A stretch of 26,782 nt of DNA, from NCBI GenBank assembly GCA_902478885.1, contig CABSMS010000019.1:1-26782 (forward strand). Direction: 5' to 3'. The position numbers and the translations under genes are program-made. How positions within the stretch are numbered: position 1 is the stretch's first letter; every line of letters starts with the position of its first letter. Source of the stretch: an uncultured Collinsella sp. GTDB lineage: Bacteria > Actinomycetota > Coriobacteriia > Coriobacteriales > Coriobacteriaceae. Below are positions 22,651 to 26,782 of the stretch, piece after piece. The notes beneath the pieces were generated by a model. That model saw nothing but the letters and a program-made list of their open reading frames with translations. It was not told the origin of the DNA and did no database searches.

Positions 22651-25095
22651 GTGAACGCCTTTGACCGATATGCTCCGTTTATCCAAGACTTCATCTACTC
22701 CCACGATTGGGAGAATCTACGCTCTATCCAGGTTGCAGCAGCTGATGCCATCTTTAACACACAAGATAATGTGCTCTTGACGGCATCCACGGCTTCCGGC
22801 AAAACCGAGGCAGCCTTCTTTCCCATCCTGACCGAGTTTTGGGAGAACCCGCCCGCGAGCGTGGGCGCCCTCTACATCGGCCCCCTCAAAGCGCTCATCA
22901 ATGATCAGTTCGTCCGCCTCAACGACCTCTGCGAAGAGGCCGATATCCCTGTCTGGCACTGGCATGGCGATGTCTCGCAGTCGCACAAGGCTAAGCTCAT
23001 CAAAAAACCGAGCGGCATCTTGCAGATTACGCCCGAGTCACTCGAGGCGCTCTTAATCCATAAGCACATGGCGATTCCGCGCATGTTTTGCGACCTGCGC
23101 TACGTGGTCATCGATGAGGTCCACTCGCTCATGCGCGGCGACCGCGGCGGTCAGACGCTCTGCCTTATTGAGCGCCTCTCGCGCATGGCGGGCGTGCAGC
23201 CCCGCCGCATCGGCCTTTCTGCCACCATCGGCGACCCCGAGCGCACGGGCGCTTTTCTCTCACAGGGAACGGGGCGCGACTGCGTTATTCCCCGCTTTGA
23301 AGAACCGCGCCACGTGTGGCGCATCTCCATGGAGCACTTCTACAACTCGGGTCCCCAGGCACAGCAGCGGGGATTCGAGAGCACGGGTCCTCAAGAGGCC
23401 GAAGTGCTTGCGTGCGAGCGCATCGAGGCGGCGGCATCCGCGGCACTGCCCGCCGGCGCCCAAGACATGCGTCACAGCGGACAGCTCACACAAGAGGAGC
23501 GCCGTCAACGTCGTGAGCGGGCACGGGGCAAGGCCGCTCCCAAGGACCGCCAAACTTCCTCGGCCCCCGAGGGCGAAGTCGACATCCCACGAGCGACCGA
23601 GCAGGCGCTTCTCAACCCCACCGACACAGCACCAGACAACGCCGACCCCGGCATGGGCTATATCTTCGAACACACCCGCGGCCGCAAGTGCCTGGTCTTT
23701 GCCAACTCGCGCGAAGAGGCAGAGGCCGTATGCTCCATGCTGCGCAGCTACTGCGAGAGCCGACACGAGCCCGACCGCTTTCTCATCCACCATGGCAATC
23801 TTTCGGCATCGCTACGCGAGACGGCAGAAGAGCTCATGCGCGACGAGGAACAGGCACAAACGACCGTCACCACCTCTACGCTGGAGCTCGGTATCGATAT
23901 CGGCCGCCTGGAGCGTGCGTTTCAGATCGATGCGCCATTTACCGTCAGCTCCTTTTTGCAGCGAATGGGCCGCACGGGACGCCGCGATCTTCCGCCCGAG
24001 ATGTGGTTTGTCATGCGCGAGGAAGAGCCCGAGCCGCGCACGATGATGCCCGAGACCATTCCGTGGAAGCTCCTGCAAGGCATCGCGCTCGTACAACTCT
24101 ATCGCGAGGAAAAATGGGTCGAGCCGCCCGAGCTCGATCGACTCCCCTACAGTCTGCTCTACCACCAGACCATGTCGACGCTTGCCAGTACCGGAGAGCT
24201 CACGCCGGCCGAACTTGCCCAGCGCGTGCTCACGCTCAGTTATTTCCATCACGTCTCGGCCGATGACTATCGCGTGCTGCTGCGCCATCTCATCAAGATC
24301 GACCATATCCAGGTCACCGAGGGCGGTGGGCTCATTGTGGGCCTCGCGGGCGAACGCATCATTAACAACTTTAAGTTCTACGCCGTGTTCCAGGAAAACG
24401 AGGAGTTCACCGTCCGCAGCGAGTCGGCCGAGCTGGGCACAATCGTCAATCCCCCACCGCCCGGTGAGCGCATCGCCATCGCAGGCCATTGCTGGATTGT
24501 CGAGGAAGTGGACTGGAAGCGCCACACTGTCTTTGCCACGCAGGTCAAGGGCCGGGTGCCGGCCTACTTTGGCGACTGCCCCGGCGACATCAATACACAC
24601 GTACTCGAGCGCATGCGCAAGGCGCTCAACGAGCACGCGACATATCCGTACCTCATGGGTAACGCACGGGCCCGCTTAGCGCAGGCTCGCCATACGGCCG
24701 AGATTTCGGGTGCGGGAACTAAGCCGCTCATCAACCTGGGTGGCGACACCTGGGTGCTTTTCCCCTGGTTGGGCAGCTACGCCTTTCTGGCGCTCGAACG
24801 TATGCTCAAGATTAAATGTGCCGCGGAGCTGGGCCTTCGCGGACTCGACCCTTCACGCCCGTACTTTATGCAGTTTAAGATGAAGGCCGACGAGGAGACG
24901 TTCTTTGAGGTACTCGCAGCCGAGGCCGAGAAGGGCTTCGATCCCATCGAGCTCGTCTATCCCGGCGAGGTGCCTTATTTTAATCGCTACGACGAGTACG
25001 TTCCCGAGGAGCTCGTGCGCAAAGGCTTCGCCGAAGGCGTGCTCGACATCGAGGTTATGAAACAGCGCGTCCTCAGCTGGCGCGACCACGCCTAA
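22651..25095 (+). CDS. Lhr/BrxHI-like SF2 DEAD/DEAH helicase
   Basis: This 814-aa helicase carries the SF2 motifs in order: ASTASGKT (Walker A, 45-52), GPLKALINDQ (Ia), TPESLEALL, DEVH (II, 155-158), SAT (III, 190-192), LVFANSREEAE (IV), STLELGIDIG (V, ~409-418) and QRMGRTGRR (VI, 437-445). A charged, Arg/Gln/Ala-rich insertion of about 90 residues (236-331) separates the RecA domains. The C-terminal 370 residues have Lhr-like winged-helix and accessory domains. It likely translocates on DNA with the upstream ATPase. I chose the GTG at 22651, preceded by GAGGGGAGG with a 4-nt gap; the frame remains open to 22609. It is the last gene of the module. Confidence 0.9.
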   Translation: MNAFDRYAPFIQDFIYSHDWENLRSIQVAAADAIFNTQDNVLLTASTASGKTEAAFFPILTEFWENPPASVGALYIGPLKALINDQFVRLNDLCEEADIPVWHWHGDVSQSHKAKLIKKPSGILQITPESLEALLIHKHMAIPRMFCDLRYVVIDEVHSLMRGDRGGQTLCLIERLSRMAGVQPRRIGLSATIGDPERTGAFLSQGTGRDCVIPRFEEPRHVWRISMEHFYNSGPQAQQRGFESTGPQEAEVLACERIEAAASAALPAGAQDMRHSGQLTQEERRQRRERARGKAAPKDRQTSSAPEGEVDIPRATEQALLNPTDTAPDNADPGMGYIFEHTRGRKCLVFANSREEAEAVCSMLRSYCESRHEPDRFLIHHGNLSASLRETAEELMRDEEQAQTTVTTSTLELGIDIGRLERAFQIDAPFTVSSFLQRMGRTGRRDLPPEMWFVMREEEPEPRTMMPETIPWKLLQGIALVQLYREEKWVEPPELDRLPYSLLYHQTMSTLASTGELTPAELAQRVLTLSYFHHVSADDYRVLLRHLIKIDHIQVTEGGGLIVGLAGERIINNFKFYAVFQENEEFTVRSESAELGTIVNPPPPGERIAIAGHCWIVEEVDWKRHTVFATQVKGRVPAYFGDCPGDINTHVLERMRKALNEHATYPYLMGNARARLAQARHTAEISGAGTKPLINLGGDTWVLFPWLGSYAFLALERMLKIKCAAELGLRGLDPSRPYFMQFKMKADEETFFEVLAAEAEKGFDPIELVYPGEVPYFNRYDEYVPEELVRKGFAEGVLDIEVMKQRVLSWRDHA

Positions 25096-25109
25096 GACCG
25101 GTCTTTTTT
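25094..25109 (+). terminator. Short palindrome plus T6 after the helicase
   Basis: AAGACCGGTCTT is a perfect 12-bp palindrome starting at the helicase stop codon and running into six Ts. As a hairpin it gives only a 4-bp stem with a CCGG loop, so termination would be weak. It also lies at the end of the convergent spermidine-synthase-like gene. Confidence 0.4.
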
Positions 25110-25122
25110 GGGACGGGGAGAC

Positions 25123-26001
25123 TTACTTGTCGTGAAGGACGGTGCCGAGAAAGTCGGCATCAAAGGGCACGGCTTCGGCAAAGGCGTAGTTGCCGTCGCT
25201 GGCGATGAGCAGGTAGTTCTCCTCGCCGCCGAACTCCGCATCGCCACATGGGACCACCCAGGCGTGGGCGAATACCTCGAGTGCCGTGGCAGCGCAATCG
25301 CGCAGGAACGTCACATCGCTCCCCTCGCTTGCGCTCACGATATTGGCAACGTAGATACCCCCGGGGTTCAGGCTGCCTCGCACCAAACGCAGCGCCTCAA
25401 CCGTCGCCAGCTCGCGTACGGGCTCGGCACCGCCAAAGCAATCGCTCACGACCACGTCGTAGCGACGATGGCCCACACTCGTCACACCCAGATACGAGCG
25501 AGCCTCAGCAGTAATCACCCGCAAGCGGTCGCCCACCGTGCGCTCCAGCTCGTCCAGATAGAACCAACGGCGCGCCAGGCGCGTAATCTCTCCGTCATAC
25601 TCGATGACGTCCATGCGCAAGCCCTCGTGCGACATCAGGGCGAATTTAGGATAGGCAAACCCGCCGCCGCCCAGCATAAGCATACGGTCGATGCCGTGAC
25701 CATAAGCGTCGCGCATCGCATCCTCGGACTCAAACACGTCGTCAAACGCACGATAGTACGCAAAGACGGGCTCGGCCCAACGCTCACCGACATAGCTCGC
25801 GCTTTGGTAGACGCCGCCTTGCACCAACACGCGAATCTCATCGCCGCCCTCATCGTGCACGCGTTTCACACGCGCCAACCCATTGCGGGTTCGCGCAACC
25901 TGCAGACAGGCAGCGCGAACAGCGACGGCGGCCGCACCAAGCGCCGCGGCTCCCAGAGCAACGCCGGCAACGACGCCGGCAGAAACACTTGGCTTGTTCA
26001 T
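25123..26001 (-). CDS. Spermidine-synthase-like SAM-dependent methyltransferase fold protein
   Basis: This 292-aa protein has one N-terminal Ala/Gly/Val-rich membrane segment (8-32), then a Rossmann-fold domain of the spermidine synthase family: MLMLGGGGFAYPK (108-119) as the nucleotide loop, DVIEYDGEI with Glu134 as the ribose-binding acidic residue, and YDVVVSDCFGG with Asp187. True spermidine synthases are soluble, so the membrane anchor and lack of other polyamine genes make the reaction uncertain. The ATG at 26001 directly abuts the elp3 stop codon and has AAAGGAG 6 nt upstream, so the two genes are co-transcribed. It converges with the helicase gene. Confidence 0.82.
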   Translation of the reverse strand: MNKPSVSAGVVAGVALGAAALGAAAVAVRAACLQVARTRNGLARVKRVHDEGGDEIRVLVQGGVYQSASYVGERWAEPVFAYYRAFDDVFESEDAMRDAYGHGIDRMLMLGGGGFAYPKFALMSHEGLRMDVIEYDGEITRLARRWFYLDELERTVGDRLRVITAEARSYLGVTSVGHRRYDVVVSDCFGGAEPVRELATVEALRLVRGSLNPGGIYVANIVSASEGSDVTFLRDCAATALEVFAHAWVVPCGDAEFGGEENYLLIASDGNYAFAEAVPFDADFLGTVLHDK

Positions 26002-26737
26002 CTAGAGCTCCTTTTGCAGATAGAGTCCATGGTCGTAAAAACCCAAATGGCGATAGTACTCGCGTGTGCCAATCGCGCTGATCACGTTGATGCGCACATA
26101 GCCCGCGTCCCGAGCAATATGGCACGCACGCTCCACGAGCAAACGCCCCAACCCGTGATGCTGCGCCGCCTGGCCCTGGTCACCCACGCGTGCCGCCATG
26201 CCATACACGTGCACCTCGCGAATCATCGCCTCGTCCGGCGTCGTCGGCAACTCGTCCGCATGCGCGGCAACAAAAGTACGATCGGGCAGCGACAGGCGCA
26301 AAAAGCCCACGATCTTACCCTGCGGTGTCACCCACTGCAAAAAGCGCTCGTAAGTCACCGGCGTCTCGTACGCCACTTCCTCATCAAGAGATAGCTCATC
26401 CAAGTCGGCACCCGCCGTGCTGATCTCGCGATAGCGAATCTCACGCACCGTCGCACCGTCACCCCGAGCAGCCAGGCGGTTCTCAACGAGCTGACGCAGG
26501 TTGGGTTTCTTGTTGCCCACCATGATGTCGTCGGAACTAAAGTCGCGGATCATGCGACTGATGCGGCAGAACGCCGGCGTCACCACGATGTCATCGGCCA
26601 GCACATCGAGCAGTTCTTCCTCGGTATAGGGGCGCCACTCGCCGCGCTCGTAGCAGCCCACCAGACGCGAGCCTTCGATGAGCGCACACGGATAGACCTT
26701 GACCTCGTCGGGCATAAAGGCCCCCTCGGTCATAAAG
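26002..26737 (-). CDS. elp3: Elp3 tRNA uridine-34 modifying enzyme, C-terminal part (truncated by contig end)
   Basis: About 245 residues of an enzyme usually around 500 or more. The remaining end of the radical-SAM half is seen in DEVKVYPCALIEGSRL, EWRPYTEEELLDVL, FCRISRMIRDFSSDDI and KKPNLRQLVE. The GNAT acetyltransferase half follows: GKIVGFLRLSLPD, REVHVYGMAARVG, HHGLGRLLVERACHIAR (acetyl-CoA loop) and REYYRHLGFYDHGLYLQKEL at the end. Elp3 makes the carboxymethyl group on wobble uridine of tRNA. The gene start and the radical-SAM cysteines lie beyond the contig. The open frame continues to 26781, but those first 15 residues (MSASLVGSEMCIRDS) are translated adapter. It is co-transcribed with the downstream spermidine-synthase-like gene. 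Confidence 0.92.
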
Positions 26738-26782
26738 CTGTCTCTTATACACATCTCCGAGCCCACGAGACTAGCGCTCATC
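26738..26782 (-). other. Nextera P7 sequencing adapter (artefact)
   Basis: Exact reverse complement of positions 1-45: mosaic end CTGTCTCTTATACACATCT (26738-26756), the rest of the read-2 adapter to 26771, index TAGCGCTC (26772-26779) and ATC. This is library sequence fused to the truncated elp3 gene. Confidence 0.97.

Noticed and set aside
21230..25095. A full BREX locus
   Set aside because: Only the BrxD-like and BrxHI-like pair is present; PglZ, a PglX methyltransferase, BrxA, BrxB and BrxC are absent from the window.
25108..26394. Plus-strand frame of 428 codons opposite the spermidine-synthase-like and elp3 genes
   Set aside because: Composition is typical of a shadow frame; the minus-strand genes have clear family motifs.
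46..26737. tRNA, rRNA or CRISPR array
   Set aside because: No cloverleaf with a T-loop motif, no rRNA sequence and no regularly spaced repeats of CRISPR length were seen on either strand.
1..26782. 45-bp perfect terminal inverted repeats, suggesting a transposon or linear replicon
   Set aside because: The sequence is Nextera P7 adapter with index, so the repeats come from library preparation.

Overview
This is a 26.8 kb contig from a high-GC, gene-dense bacterium. Gene content and style suggest a gut actinobacterium of the class Coriobacteriia, most likely Collinsella or a close relative: a long single-chain PurL, a KdgT-type permease, an EtfAB/2-hydroxyacid dehydrogenase operon, and small sortase-style surface proteins. 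This placement is an inference, because no rRNA or tRNA gene is present to settle it. Both ends (1-45 and 26738-26782) are Illumina Nextera P7 adapter with an 8-nt index, not genome. The real insert is about 46-26737, and the last gene is cut off by the contig end.

Left part (46-11400) is housekeeping and transport. After a hairpin and a block of tandem imperfect palindromes come a CPA2-type cation:proton antiporter (minus), purL (plus, with a strong terminator), an EamA-family exporter (plus), a membrane GGDEF diguanylate cyclase (minus), a 2-keto-3-deoxygluconate permease kdgT (minus), the azlC-azlD branched-chain amino-acid exporter pair (minus) and an HD-domain hydrolase (plus).

Middle (11397-15022, minus) is a tight three-gene operon. 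It encodes an FAD-binding 2-hydroxyacid dehydrogenase (GlcD/LctD-like), EtfB, and EtfA with an N-terminal two-cluster ferredoxin domain. This is the gene set of an electron-bifurcating lactate dehydrogenase (Ldh-EtfAB, LctBCD type). A 345-bp divergent region rich in short repeats and one palindrome separates it from a plus-strand run of small cell-surface genes (15368-18553): a cytoplasmic 98-aa protein, a one-TM 169-aa protein, a secreted 199-aa protein, an 85-aa protein with a degenerate sortase signal, and a cysteine-rich secreted 470-aa protein. A DUF554 membrane protein follows.

Right part (19477-25095, plus) is the most unusual block. It is a self-contained three-gene operon with its own extended -10 promoter: a TerB_N/TerB_C-type protein, a BrxD-like (DUF2791) P-loop ATPase, and an Lhr/BrxHI-like SF2 helicase. 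No other BREX or Ter genes lie nearby. It looks like a stand-alone DNA-processing, stress or genome-defence module. A spermidine-synthase-like methyltransferase and a truncated Elp3 follow on the minus strand.
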